Source of the DNA: Sphingomonas sp. Leaf412
Lineage (GTDB): Bacteria > Pseudomonadota > Alphaproteobacteria > Sphingomonadales > Sphingomonadaceae
Assembly: GCF_001425405.1 (NCBI RefSeq)
Contig: NZ_LMQP01000003.1
Span: 1,104,812 to 1,168,811 of the forward strand
Direction: 5' to 3'
Length of the DNA stretch: 64,000 nucleotides
Shown in pieces: positions 28,944 through 37,372 of the stretch; position 1 is the first letter of the stretch, and each line of letters starts with the position of its first letter. The translations under genes were made by a program, and so were the position numbers. The notes below the pieces were generated by a model. The model ran no database searches, was not told the DNA's origin, and saw nothing but the letters and a program-made list of their open reading frames with translations.

Positions 28944-29579
28944 TCACGACGTCAGGCCCATCAGTGCCAGCACTTCCTTCCGGCTGCGCTCGTCATCGCG
29001 GAAGACCCCCATCATGCGGCTCGTCACCATCGACACCCCTGGCGTGCGCACGCCGCGCGCGGTCATGCAGGCGTGGCTCGCCTCGATCACCACGGCGACG
29101 CCCTGCGGCTTCAGCCCGCTCCAGATGCAGTCCGCGACCTCCGCGGTCAGCCGCTCCTGCACCTGCAATCGCCGCGCATAGGCGTGCAGCACGCGCGCCA
29201 GCTTGGAGATGCCGACCACATGGTCGCGCGGCAGGTACGCGATGTGCGCGCGGCCGATGATCGGCGCCATGTGATGTTCGCAATGCGACTGGAACGGAAT
29301 GTCCTTCAGCAGGACGATCTCGTCGTAGCCGCCGACTTCCTCGAAGATGCGCGACAGATGGCGCGCGGGATCGTCGCCGTAGCCGGCGCAATATTCCCGC
29401 CACGCGCGTGCCACCCGGCGCGGCGTATCGACCAATCCCTCGCGCGCGGGATCGTCGCCCGCCCAGCGGATCAGCGTCCTCACCGCGTCCGCCACCTCGT
29501 CGGGGACGGTCAGCTTCCCGTCCGGATCGACCGCCGGCGATGCGCCGTACGCGCCTGCACTGTTTCCGTCGCTTGCCAT
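28944..29579 (-). CDS. folE: GTP cyclohydrolase I
   Basis: A 211-residue FolE forming dihydroneopterin triphosphate from GTP. Zinc ligands in FQSHCEHHMAPIIG and HACMTARGVRTPG, and YLPRDHVVGISKLARVLHAYARRLQVQERL, are diagnostic. It starts at MASDGNS; a frame continues upstream without a good start. It is the first gene of the folE, folM-like, folB, phr, cfa run and is divergent from the TonB receptor gene, with about 210 bases between. Confidence 0.96.
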   Translation of the reverse strand: MASDGNSAGAYGASPAVDPDGKLTVPDEVADAVRTLIRWAGDDPAREGLVDTPRRVARAWREYCAGYGDDPARHLSRIFEEVGGYDEIVLLKDIPFQSHCEHHMAPIIGRAHIAYLPRDHVVGISKLARVLHAYARRLQVQERLTAEVADCIWSGLKPQGVAVVIEASHACMTARGVRTPGVSMVTSRMMGVFRDDERSRKEVLALMGLTS

Positions 29580-29690
29580 CCCCGTCCTTCGATCGTTGCG
29601 CCGCATTGCAGCATGATGTGAGTTCAAATTCGAAACTGTTTCATTTATGGCACGTGCGTGACGACGCGCAAGAAACTGCCGCGGAATCGA

Positions 29691-29719
29691 TTGACGATTG
29701 AAATTTTCCGTCGCTAGTC
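29691..29719 (+). promoter_or_regulatory. Candidate sigma-70 promoter of the TonB receptor gene
   Basis: TTGACG, 17 bases, then CTAGTC, in an AT-richer patch (GATTGAAATTTTCCG) of an otherwise GC-rich gap. It would give a leader of about 60 bases before the receptor start. The -35 is good and the -10 weak. There is no recognisable Fur box, so regulation is unknown. Confidence 0.4.
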
Positions 29720-29788
29720 TCCATACCGGAATATCGAAGAACCGCGACCCGGTAACAAATCGGGCGCGATCCAGAGGAGGGGATGGCC

Positions 29789-32770
29789 ATGAGGAAATTC
29801 GATCTGTTCGCTGCGTCCGCCATGTCGGCGATCGCCCTGTCCGCCGCGATGCCCGCATATGCGCAGACCGGCACGACCACCAGCGCGGAAACGACCGCCC
29901 CGACCGGCGGACCCGGCCAGGAGGCGACGTCCGCGGATACCGGCCCGACCTACGCCGGCGACATCGTCATCACCGCACAGCGCCAGTCGCAGCGGTTGCA
30001 GGACGTGCCGATCGCGGTGTCGGCCTTCACCGCCGAGAACCTGGAAAAGCAGCAGATCGTCAATTCCACCGCGCTTCAGCAGACGTTGCCGAACATCACC
30101 TTCACGAAAACCAACTTCACCTCCTCCAGCTTCACGATCCGCGGCATCGGCGACCTGTGCGTCGGCGTGACCTGCGACAGCGCGACCGCGATCCACGTCA
30201 ACGACATGCCGCTGCTGGGCACCCGACTGTTCGAAAGCGAATTCTTCGATCTCGAACGGGTCGAGGTCCTGCGCGGGCCGCAGGGCACCCTGTTCGGCCG
30301 CAACGCCACGTCGGGCGTGGTGAACTTCATCACCGCGAAGCCCGACCTGTCGGGCATCCGCGCGGCGGGCGAGTTCGAGTATGGCAATTACGATTCCAAG
30401 CGCGTGAAGGGAATGTTCAACCTGCCGCTGACCGACACGCTGGGCGTGCGTGTCGCGGGCACCTATCTGAAGCGCGACGGCTATACCGAGAACCTGTATA
30501 CCGGCAACCGGATCGACGACCGAGATCTCTACGCGGTGCGCGGTACCCTGTCGTGGGAGCCGTCGCCCGACACGCGCGTCGACCTGATCGGTTACTACTT
30601 CCGCGAAAAGGATCGCCGCAGCCGCATCCAGAAGCAGCTGTGCCGCCGCGATCCGTCGGGCGTCCTGGGCTGTTCGCCCGACCGGCTGGCGTTCGAGACC
30701 ACGAACGCGAATTCGACCCTGTCGAGCGTCCTGACCAGCCGCGAGTTCTTCACCATCGGCGTCAGTCCGGCCGTGGCGCCGTTCGCGCTGGGTAGCATCT
30801 ATCAGACGCAGGACCAGTTCTTCGGCGTGGTCAATCCCACCGACGTCCGCCAGGTCCGCATCGATTACGAGCCGACCTATTTCGCCGAAGAGCAGCAATA
30901 TACGGTGAAGCTGTTCCATGATTTCGGACCGGTCAGCTTCAACTTTACCGGCGGCTACATGGAAAGCAGCGTCGATTCCACGTCGGACTATAATCTGGCG
31001 GTGGAAAACTCGTTCTCCGCCAATGCCGGCCTCAACCTGCTGAACGCGATCGGCCGCCCCGGCCTTCCCGGCGCGACGTTCAACAACGTTCGCCAGTACC
31101 TCATCCCCAACGGGCCGAGCAGCCTGTGCCAGTCGATCCCGGAACCCAGCAACACGGGCGTGTATGGCGGCAATGCGGTCTGCGCGCCCACCAGCCTCGA
31201 CTATGACCGTTCGGTCGGCCGCAATCGCCAGTATTCCGCCGAAGCGCATATCGACAGCTCGTTCGACGGCATGTTCAACTTCCTGCTCGGCGGCATCTAT
31301 TTCGACAGCAAGGCGACGAACGTCGACTATTACGTCAACGCGTTCGGCCTCGATTACGCCACCGGCATCCTCGGATCCGCGGCGACCGGCGGCACGTCCT
31401 ACCTCGCCTCGCCCTTCTTCCGCAGCAACTCGCCCGAGTTCCGGCTGAAATCCTACGGCATCTTCGGCGAAACCTATTTCGAGATGAACGATGCGCTGAA
31501 GGTCACGCTGGGCCTGCGTTATAACAACGACAAGAAGGACGTGACAGCACGCACGACGCTGGCGAACGTCCCGGTGCCCTTCGGTGCTGCCACCGCTTTC
31601 CCGCAATTGGATAGCGGTGCGGTCGACTTCGACGCCACGCGCCCGGGCAACCAGCCCTACGCGCAGGATTCGGTCAGCTTCCAGCGCCTGACCGGTCGCG
31701 CCGTGGTCGATTACAAGATCACGCCCGACAACCTCCTCTACGCCTCCTATTCGCGCGGCTACAAGTCGGGCGGCATCAATCCGCCACTGTCCCCCGTCTT
31801 CTCCGTCCCGACGACGTTCGCGCCCGAAAAGGTCGACGCGTTCGAGATCGGGTCGAAGAACACCTTCGGCAACGGGCAGTTGCGCCTGAACGTCACCGGC
31901 TTCTACTACAAGTATCAGGGACTTCAGCTCAGCCGCATCGTGGCGCGCACGTCGGTCAACGACAACGTCAACGCCAACATCTACGGCGTCGAGGCCGAAG
32001 CCGTCATCAGCCCGATCCCCGCCTTCGTCGTCAACATGAACTTCAGCTACCTGAAGTCGAAGGTCGCCGACGACCGCTTCCTCGCCAATCCGCGCGATCC
32101 CTCGGGCGGCCGGTCCGATGCGGTCATCATCAAGGATATCACGAACGCGTCGAACTGCGCCATCATCCCGACGACCGCGGGGAACGTCACCGGCGTGAAC
32201 ACCTATGTGGCGGCGGTCAATTCCGGCATCGGCCTGCGAGCGCCAGCCCCGCTTCAGGGCACGAACACGACGGGCGCGTTCAGCGTCTGCTCGGCACTCG
32301 CGGCGACGGCGGCAAATCCGCCGGCTGCGCTTCGCGCGCTGTTCGGCGTTCCCACCGGTGCGCTTCCCTTCACGGTGCTGGGATCGGGCGTGGAGGTGAA
32401 CGTGCGCGACAACAGCCTGCCCAACGCCCCGACCTACAAATGGGCGGTGGGCGCGCAGTACACGATCGACATGGGCGGCAGCGGCTGGACCGTGGTACCG
32501 CGCGCGGACCTCAACTACACCGGCAATGCCTGGGGCACGATCTTCAACAAGAACCCGATCGACCGCATCCAGGGCTATGAGGTCGTCAACGCGCAGGTGC
32601 AGATCAACGCGCCCGACGATCGTTTCTACATCCGCGGTTTCGTGCGCAACCTGACGCAGAACGACGCGACGACCGGCATGTACGTGACCGACCAGTCGTC
32701 CGGCCTGTTCACGAACATCTTCTCGATCGAGCCGCGCACGTACGGCGTGGCGGCGGGGTTCAAGTTCTGA
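29789..32770 (+). CDS. TonB-dependent outer-membrane receptor
   Basis: A 993-residue receptor: signal peptide (MRKFDLFAASAMSAIALSAAMPAYA), a TonB-box-like DIVITAQR, a plug domain (QDVPIAVSAFTAENLEKQ to about residue 200, with VEVLRGPQGTLFGRNATSGVVNF), and a beta barrel ending in the aromatic RTYGVAAGFKF. This is the CirA/FecA-like large group common in Sphingomonas, where substrates include plant polymers, sugars and siderophores; none is indicated here. AGGAGG is 8 bases before this ATG and only 2 from an ATG two codons earlier, so I use the second. A terminator follows. Confidence 0.95.
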   Translation: MRKFDLFAASAMSAIALSAAMPAYAQTGTTTSAETTAPTGGPGQEATSADTGPTYAGDIVITAQRQSQRLQDVPIAVSAFTAENLEKQQIVNSTALQQTLPNITFTKTNFTSSSFTIRGIGDLCVGVTCDSATAIHVNDMPLLGTRLFESEFFDLERVEVLRGPQGTLFGRNATSGVVNFITAKPDLSGIRAAGEFEYGNYDSKRVKGMFNLPLTDTLGVRVAGTYLKRDGYTENLYTGNRIDDRDLYAVRGTLSWEPSPDTRVDLIGYYFREKDRRSRIQKQLCRRDPSGVLGCSPDRLAFETTNANSTLSSVLTSREFFTIGVSPAVAPFALGSIYQTQDQFFGVVNPTDVRQVRIDYEPTYFAEEQQYTVKLFHDFGPVSFNFTGGYMESSVDSTSDYNLAVENSFSANAGLNLLNAIGRPGLPGATFNNVRQYLIPNGPSSLCQSIPEPSNTGVYGGNAVCAPTSLDYDRSVGRNRQYSAEAHIDSSFDGMFNFLLGGIYFDSKATNVDYYVNAFGLDYATGILGSAATGGTSYLASPFFRSNSPEFRLKSYGIFGETYFEMNDALKVTLGLRYNNDKKDVTARTTLANVPVPFGAATAFPQLDSGAVDFDATRPGNQPYAQDSVSFQRLTGRAVVDYKITPDNLLYASYSRGYKSGGINPPLSPVFSVPTTFAPEKVDAFEIGSKNTFGNGQLRLNVTGFYYKYQGLQLSRIVARTSVNDNVNANIYGVEAEAVISPIPAFVVNMNFSYLKSKVADDRFLANPRDPSGGRSDAVIIKDITNASNCAIIPTTAGNVTGVNTYVAAVNSGIGLRAPAPLQGTNTTGAFSVCSALAATAANPPAALRALFGVPTGALPFTVLGSGVEVNVRDNSLPNAPTYKWAVGAQYTIDMGGSGWTVVPRADLNYTGNAWGTIFNKNPIDRIQGYEVVNAQVQINAPDDRFYIRGFVRNLTQNDATTGMYVTDQSSGLFTNIFSIEPRTYGVAAGFKF

Positions 32771-32777
32771 CCCCCAC

Positions 32778-32815
32778 TTGCGGGATGCGCGGCGACGGGC
32801 ATCCCGCAACCTTTT
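32778..32815 (+). terminator. Rho-independent terminator after the TonB receptor
   Basis: An 11-base perfect stem TTGCGGGATGC / GCATCCCGCAA with a 10-base loop, followed by CCTTTT. It starts 8 bases after the receptor stop codon and isolates it from the two small genes downstream. Confidence 0.8.
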
Positions 32816-32859
32816 GCCCGGTCCGTCCATTGCCGACGGGCAAGAAGGAGTGGGTGAAC

Positions 32860-33063
32860 ATGAAGGATCCGAAGAAGGGCGACGACGTCACGTGGAAGTC
32901 GCATGGCGGCACCGCGCACGGAACGGTCGAGAAGAAGCTGACCAAGGATACCACGATCAAGGGGCACCAGGTCCGTGCCTCCCCCGACGAGCCGCAGTTC
33001 CTCGTAGAGAGTGACAACGGCGGAAAGGCGGCGCACAAGGCGTCCGCGCTCAAGAAGGCGTAA
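32860..33063 (+). CDS. DUF2945 (hypervirulence-associated TUDOR-domain) small protein
   Basis: A 67-residue, lysine-rich protein matching DUF2945 throughout: KKGDDVTWKSHGGTAHGTVEKKLT, then GHQVRASPDEPQFLVESDNGGKAAHKASALKK. The fold is Tudor-like (an SH3-type barrel); function in bacteria is unknown. AAGGAG is nine bases before the ATG. It follows the receptor's terminator and precedes a SWIB-domain gene by 48 bases, so the two small genes probably form their own unit. Confidence 0.88.
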   Translation: MKDPKKGDDVTWKSHGGTAHGTVEKKLTKDTTIKGHQVRASPDEPQFLVESDNGGKAAHKASALKKA

Positions 33064-33111
33064 CCCTGATTCATGCCGGCGCTTGGGGCCGGCCCATAAG
33101 GAAGGAACGAC

Positions 33112-33381
33112 ATGGCGACCACGACGACGAAGACGAAGACGGGCGGCATCCACGCCCCCGTGCAGCCCTCGGCCGAGCTCGGCGCGGTCGTCGGCAACGA
33201 CCGCCTGCCCCGCAGCGAGGTCATCAGCAAGGTGTGGGAATATATCAAGTCCAACAACCTTCAGAACCCAGAGAACAAGCGCGAGATCCTGGCCGACGAG
33301 AAGCTGAAGAAAGTGTTCGGTCGCGACAAGGTGACGATGTTCGAGATGAACAAGTACATCGCGCAGCACGTCAAGGCGTGA
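33112..33381 (+). CDS. SWIB/MDM2-domain small protein
   Basis: An 89-residue protein: a threonine/lysine-rich N-terminal tail (TTTTKTKTGG), then a complete SWIB domain (LPRSEVISKVWEYIKSNNLQ, NKREILADEKLKKVFGRDKV, FEMNKYIAQHV). SWIB domains occur in eukaryotic chromatin remodelers and, in bacteria, as small stand-alone proteins or fused to topoisomerase in chlamydiae. The basic tail plus domain suggests association with DNA, RNA or a nucleoprotein. AAGGAA lies seven bases before the start. Confidence 0.93.
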   Translation: MATTTTKTKTGGIHAPVQPSAELGAVVGNDRLPRSEVISKVWEYIKSNNLQNPENKREILADEKLKKVFGRDKVTMFEMNKYIAQHVKA

Positions 33382-33491
33382 TCCGTCGCGCACCGGCCAT
33401 GGCGGATGCGCGGTGCGCGTCCCCGGCCGGTGCGTCACGGCACCGCACATGGTTGATCGTGTGCCCGCGCTGCTCTACCGACCGCGCGCGT

Positions 33492-33568
33492 GCCCCCGTA
33501 GCTCAGCAGGATAGAGCGACGGTTTCCTAAACCGCAGGTCGTGAGTTCGAATCTCGCCGGGGGCACCA
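33492..33568 (+). tRNA. tRNA-Arg (anticodon CCT)
   Basis: A 77-nt cloverleaf with encoded CCA. Acceptor GCCCCCG pairs with CGGGGGC; D-arm GCTCAGCAGGATAGAGC; anticodon loop TTCCTAA gives CCU, decoding AGG; T-arm with GTTCGAATC. One A-C mismatch closes the anticodon stem. Confidence 0.95.
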
Positions 33569-33649
33569 GCGGTCCGGTTGCGGTAGATGGGTTGCGCGGC
33601 TGCCGGATCGATACGGCCGGTCGACCGACGCCACGCCCGTGACGACAAT

Positions 33650-33752
33650 GGCGCGGTGGGAGCCGGGCGACCCGCGACGAAATCGTTGCGGCTGCTTCCT
33701 TCCGGACCTGACCGGGTTGGCGACGGCCGCGCCCACCCGACTCCCATGCGCC
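33650..33752 (+). ncRNA. ffs: 4.5S signal recognition particle RNA
   Basis: The apical signature GGCTGCTTCCTTCCGGACCTGACCGGGTTGG is split here over the conserved domain IV loops (CTTCCTTCCGGACCTGACC region), enclosed by a long stem in which TGGGAGCCGGGCG pairs with CGCCCACCCGACTCCCA, GC-rich with small internal loops. The length (about 95-100 nt) fits the bacterial small SRP RNA, which binds Ffh and directs membrane proteins to the translocon. The ends are set by pairing only. Confidence 0.82.
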
Positions 33753-33784
33753 CTATGGCGGAGCCGGGCGGGACGTTCAAGCCA

Positions 33785-34057
33785 TCAGCGACGAACGCGC
33801 CGGCAAACTTCGACCCGGCCGTACGGACCCGGCCGCCAGCGGCACACCGTCCGCACGCGCGGTCCGCGGTTCCAGCGTCGCCCGTTCCAGTATCCGCCGC
33901 GATAATAGCCGCGCGGGGGGTAATGCCAGCGACCATGATGCTGGTAGCGGCCGTCGTGCCATCCACGCCCGTCGCGCCACCGCTGCGCCTCGGCAGGCGC
34001 CGGGGTCATCGCGCTCGCCGCGACCACGCCGGCTAGGGTGAGAGCCATCAACTTCAT
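33785..34057 (-). CDS. Small secreted arginine/tryptophan-rich basic protein
   Basis: A 90-residue protein with a clear signal peptide (MKLMALTLAGVVAASAMTPAPAEA, cleavage after AEA), then about 66 residues dominated by W, R, H, G and Y (RWRDGRGWHDGRYQHHGRW, RRWNRGPRVRTVCRWRPG). Such periplasmic WRDG/RcnB-like small proteins are common in Sphingomonas; their role is unknown. The histidines could bind metal. It starts at MKLMAL, six residues after an alternative ATG. It is convergent with the SRP RNA gene. Confidence 0.75.
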   Translation of the reverse strand: MKLMALTLAGVVAASAMTPAPAEAQRWRDGRGWHDGRYQHHGRWHYPPRGYYRGGYWNGRRWNRGPRVRTVCRWRPGPYGRVEVCRRVRR

Positions 34058-34096
34058 GTCGGATACTCCTTTCACGCTACATGCCGGGATGATGGG

Positions 34097-34411
34097 TCAG
34101 GGGCGCTGCACCTTTGCTGAACCCGGCGGTAAGGCGAACGACAGGTTCGCGTGATCGGCAGAAAGCCGGATCTGGCACCCCAGCCTGCTGGTCGCCACCG
34201 CGCGCGGCAGCATGTCGAGCAGGTCTTCCTCCTCTTCCGTCGCACCGGGCAGCCGCGCCATGTCGTCCGGCGCGATCACGACGTGGCAGGTCGCGCAGGC
34301 CATATCGCCGCCGCACGTCCCCTCCAGCGGCAATCCGGCGCGCTGCGCCGCGTCCAGCAACGTCTCGCCGATCCGGGCGTCGATCGCGACGCCGTCCGCA
34401 TTTATCCTCAT
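34097..34411 (-). CDS. 2Fe-2S ferredoxin, adrenodoxin type
   Basis: A 104-residue ferredoxin with cluster ligands C33, C39, C42 and C79 in the pattern C-x5-C-x2-C-xn-C (GTCGGDMACATCHV ... SRLGCQI). That spacing and the EEEEDLLDML stretch are those of Isc-type or adrenodoxin ferredoxins. It can give electrons to cluster assembly or a P450. The start overlaps the stop of the cysteine desulfurase before it (ATGA), which supports a role in Fe-S cluster assembly. Confidence 0.92.
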   Translation of the reverse strand: MRINADGVAIDARIGETLLDAAQRAGLPLEGTCGGDMACATCHVVIAPDDMARLPGATEEEEDLLDMLPRAVATSRLGCQIRLSADHANLSFALPPGSAKVQRP

Positions 34412-35481
34412 GCCGCGATCCGTTGCGCCGACGCGGCGGCGTGCAACCGGTCCAGCGCAGAGATCAGTTCCGCCTCGGTCGTGTAGCGGCCGAAACCGAT
34501 CCGGATCGACGACCGCGCCGCCCCGTCGTCCAGCCCGATCGCGCGCAGTACATGGCTGGGACGCCCCGACCCGCTGGCACAGGCGGACCCGGCGGAGAAG
34601 GCAACGTCGCGCAGGTCGCTCATCAACCGCGCGACGTCCAGCCCCTCGCGCCGGACATTCAGGTTCCCGCGATAGCGCGGTCCGTCCGATCCGTTGAGGA
34701 TCCAGCCGGGCAGCCTGTCCCGCGCCGATGCCCACAGCGCCGCGACATGCGTCGCATCCTCCGCCGCCCGTTCGTGCATCAATCGCGCCGCGGTGCCGAA
34801 ACCGGCGCAAAGCGCGGGCGACAACGTGCCGGACCGACCGCCTTCCTGGTCGCCGCCGTACAGCAGCGGCGACAGCGTCACGCCGTCGCGGATCCACAGC
34901 GCGCCGATCCCCTTGGGCCCGTGCACCTTGTGCGCCGACAGCGCGATCAGGTCGCAACCGTCCGGAATCGGCACGCGGCCATATCCCTGCACCGCGTCGC
35001 ACAGCATCAGCGCGCCCGCCCGGCGCGCCGCCGCGGCCAGGGTCGCGACAGGCTGGATAACGCCGATTTCGTTGTTGACCAGCATCGCCGCGACCAGGCC
35101 GGTGCCCGGCGGGATGTCCGCCGGTCGAACGATCCCCTCCCCGTCCACGGGCAGGACCGTCGTCGCCCGTCCGCGCGCCGCCTCCGCCCTTGCGGTGTCG
35201 AGCACCGCGGCGTGTTCCGTCGCGACGGTGACGATGCCGCCGCCCGTGCCCCGGATCGCCCAGTTCAGCGATTCGGTCGCCCCGCCGGTGAACACCACGC
35301 GCCCACCGTCGGGCAGCAATCGCGCGACCTGCGCGCGCGCAACTTCCACCGCCGCCTTCGCCGCCCGGCCGGGGCGATGGGCGGAATGCGGGTTCGCATG
35401 CTGATCGCGAAGCCAGGGAATCATCGCCTCCAGCGCCTCGGGCGCCAGCGGCGTCGTCGCCTGATAGTCCAGATAGGTCAT
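34408..35481 (-). CDS. Cysteine desulfurase, class V aminotransferase (second of a tandem)
   Basis: A 357-residue PLP enzyme that takes sulfur from cysteine. It starts MTYLDYQATTPLAPEA; PLP lysine K185 in LSAHKVHGPKG, and the persulfide-forming C301 in SAGSACASGS on a mobile loop. GGDQEGGRSGTLSPAL resembles IscS-type sequences (QERGLRSGTL). It is encoded directly after another desulfurase, overlapping it by ATGA, and is followed by a ferredoxin gene. The two copies are clearly divergent, so they are not a recent duplication. Confidence 0.92.
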   Translation of the reverse strand: MTYLDYQATTPLAPEALEAMIPWLRDQHANPHSAHRPGRAAKAAVEVARAQVARLLPDGGRVVFTGGATESLNWAIRGTGGGIVTVATEHAAVLDTARAEAARGRATTVLPVDGEGIVRPADIPPGTGLVAAMLVNNEIGVIQPVATLAAAARRAGALMLCDAVQGYGRVPIPDGCDLIALSAHKVHGPKGIGALWIRDGVTLSPLLYGGDQEGGRSGTLSPALCAGFGTAARLMHERAAEDATHVAALWASARDRLPGWILNGSDGPRYRGNLNVRREGLDVARLMSDLRDVAFSAGSACASGSGRPSHVLRAIGLDDGAARSSIRIGFGRYTTEAELISALDRLHAAASAQRIAA

Positions 35482-36539
35482 GCCGCGAACGATCGCGCGG
35501 TCCGCGCCACGCCGCGCCACGCCGCGATGAAGCGGTCGACGTCGGCATCGGTGGTGGTACGGCCGAAGCTGACCCGGACGACCTCCCGCGTCGTCTCCTC
35601 GGTCCAGCCCATCGCGCGCAGGACGTGGCTGGGCTTCATGCTGCCGCTCGCGCACGCGCTGCCCGCCGACACGGCGATGCCGTCCAGGTCGAAGCGGATG
35701 AGCTGCGTCATCGCGGCGACGCCGGGCATCCGATAGCTGCCGATCGCGGGATGACGTTCCGCCGCCCCGGCCACGACGTCGCCGCCGGATCGCCGGATCG
35801 CATCGTCCAGCCGGTTGCGCATCGCGCTGTGATCCGGTTCCGGCTCGGCGATGGCGGCGGCGAACGCCAGGATGCCTGGTACGTTCTCGGTCCCGGGGCG
35901 ATAGCCGCGTTCCTGCCCGCCCGTGGGGGCCAAGGTCGCAAGATCGCGGACCAGCAACGCCCCGACGCCGGGCCCGCCGCCGCGCTTGTGCGCGGACAAG
36001 GCGACGAAGTCCGCATCGCCCGCAAGTCCGGTGGTCGCGGGCATCTGCGCCGCATCGACCAGCAGCAGCCCCCCTGCGCCGTGCGCCGTCTCCGCCACCG
36101 CGTGCAACGGCTGCCGCACGCCGGTTTCGCTGTTGCACCATTGGACCGCCACCAGCGCGTCGCGCGCATCGATCGTCGCGGGATCGACGCAACCGGCGGA
36201 ATCGACCGCGATGGTCTCCGCCCGCCCCGCGCCCCGCAGGCAGGCGTCATGCTCCACCGCGGACACCAGCCGTCGTGTCGGCACCGCGCGGGTCAGCACG
36301 ATCGCCAGCGACTCGCTCGCACCGCTGGTGAACAGGACCTCCCCCGTCCATCCGTACGCCGCCGCGATCCGCGCGCGCGCCTCCTCCAGCATCGCGCGCG
36401 CGGCCCGCCCGTCGGCGTGCGGCGACGACGGATTCGCCCACCGCGCCATCCCGTCCACCAGCGCGTCGCGCGCAGCTGCGGTCATCGGCGTTGTGGCGGC
36501 GTGGTCGAGATAGGTGCGTGGCGGCAACAAGCGTTCCAA
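35478..36539 (-). CDS. Cysteine desulfurase, class V aminotransferase (first of a tandem)
   Basis: A 353-residue NifS/IscS-like enzyme: YLDHAATTPMTAAARDAL, VEHDACL, PLP lysine K185 in LSAHKRGGGPGVGALL, GGQERGYRPGTENVPG, and catalytic C296 in SAGSACASGS. The shorter GTENV pattern is NifS-like whereas the next gene has IscS-like GTLSP, so they may serve different sulfur acceptors. It is first in a three-gene unit with the second desulfurase and a ferredoxin. It is divergent from an alpha/beta hydrolase gene. Confidence 0.92.
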   Translation of the reverse strand: MERLLPPRTYLDHAATTPMTAAARDALVDGMARWANPSSPHADGRAARAMLEEARARIAAAYGWTGEVLFTSGASESLAIVLTRAVPTRRLVSAVEHDACLRGAGRAETIAVDSAGCVDPATIDARDALVAVQWCNSETGVRQPLHAVAETAHGAGGLLLVDAAQMPATTGLAGDADFVALSAHKRGGGPGVGALLVRDLATLAPTGGQERGYRPGTENVPGILAFAAAIAEPEPDHSAMRNRLDDAIRRSGGDVVAGAAERHPAIGSYRMPGVAAMTQLIRFDLDGIAVSAGSACASGSMKPSHVLRAMGWTEETTREVVRVSFGRTTTDADVDRFIAAWRGVARTARSFAA

Positions 36540-36605
36540 TATCCTGATCCGGGCCTATATAGCGCGTGATTACGGGCGCCCAACGCCCTTGCCTTGCGAG
36601 ACATC

Positions 36606-37262
36606 ATGCCCGAAGTCATCTTTCCCGGTCCCGACGGTCGTATCGAGGGACGCTTCGTCCCGGCACCGCGTCCCCGCGCGCCCGTCGCGATGATCCTGCA
36701 TCCGCATCCCAACGCCGGCGGAACGATGAACAATCGCATCGTGCAGGAACTGTACAAGACGTTCCAGCGCCGGGGGTTCGCCACGTTGCGGTTCAATTTC
36801 CGCGGCGTGGGCAAGAGTCAGGGAACGTTCGACAACGGGATCGGCGAGTTGAGCGACGCCGCCGCTGCGCTCGACTGGGTGCAGAGCTTCCATCCGGAGG
36901 CGCAGACGACGTGGATCGCGGGCTTCTCCTTCGGTGCGTGGATCGGCATGCAGCTGCTGATGCGGCGGCCGGAAATCCGCGGCTTCATCTCGGTCGCGCC
37001 GCCCGCCAACCTGTACGACTTCTCTTTCCTCGCCCCCTGTCCCTCCTCGGGCATCATCATCCAGGGCGCGGAGGACGAGGTCGCCACGCCGATGGCGACG
37101 CAGAAGCTGGTCGACAAGCTGCGGACGCAGAAGCACATCACCATCCATCACGACACGATCCCGCGCGCCAACCATTTCTTCGAACACGAGATGGAGGACC
37201 TGATGCGGTCGGTGGACAATTACCTCGACATGCGCCTGGCGCCCGACAGTCCGATCAAGTGA
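36606..37262 (+). CDS. Alpha/beta hydrolase (COG2945-like)
   Basis: A 218-residue hydrolase: PNAGGTMNNRIVQELYKTFQ, FNFRGVGKSQGTFDNGIGE, WIAGFSFGAWIGMQL with the nucleophile elbow GFSFG (serine nucleophile), GAEDEVATP and a terminal HFF histidine. This is the COG2945 family of predicted hydrolases without a lid domain. The substrate is unknown. The ATG was preferred to an upstream TTG. A long hairpin lies between it and convergent rpmE. Confidence 0.88.
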   Translation: MPEVIFPGPDGRIEGRFVPAPRPRAPVAMILHPHPNAGGTMNNRIVQELYKTFQRRGFATLRFNFRGVGKSQGTFDNGIGELSDAAAALDWVQSFHPEAQTTWIAGFSFGAWIGMQLLMRRPEIRGFISVAPPANLYDFSFLAPCPSSGIIIQGAEDEVATPMATQKLVDKLRTQKHITIHHDTIPRANHFFEHEMEDLMRSVDNYLDMRLAPDSPIK

Positions 37263-37291
37263 CCGCCGCCGGCGGGCGCCCCATGAACGAA

Positions 37292-37331
37292 CGGCTGCGG
37301 CTCGGGGCCTGAAAGGTCCGAGCCGCAGCCG
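37292..37331. terminator. Bidirectional hairpin between hydrolase and rpmE
   Basis: CGGCTGCGGCTCGG.. pairs with CCGAGCCGCAGCCG over about 17 bases with a GAAA loop; one G-U pair. It lies in the gap between two convergent stops. No clear U-run on either strand. Confidence 0.65.
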
Positions 37332-37372
37332 CTGGATACCGCCGGTCCGAACGGACCGCAGGCGCGTTCGCG

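Noticed and set aside
29714..32830. A 1038-residue minus-strand open frame
   Set aside because: It mirrors the TonB receptor gene. Long antisense frames are common in GC-rich DNA; no domain, signal or start context supports it.
33569..33649. Possible small gene between tRNA-Arg and the SRP RNA
   Set aside because: Only 81 bases, with no start plus ribosome-binding site and no coherent frame.
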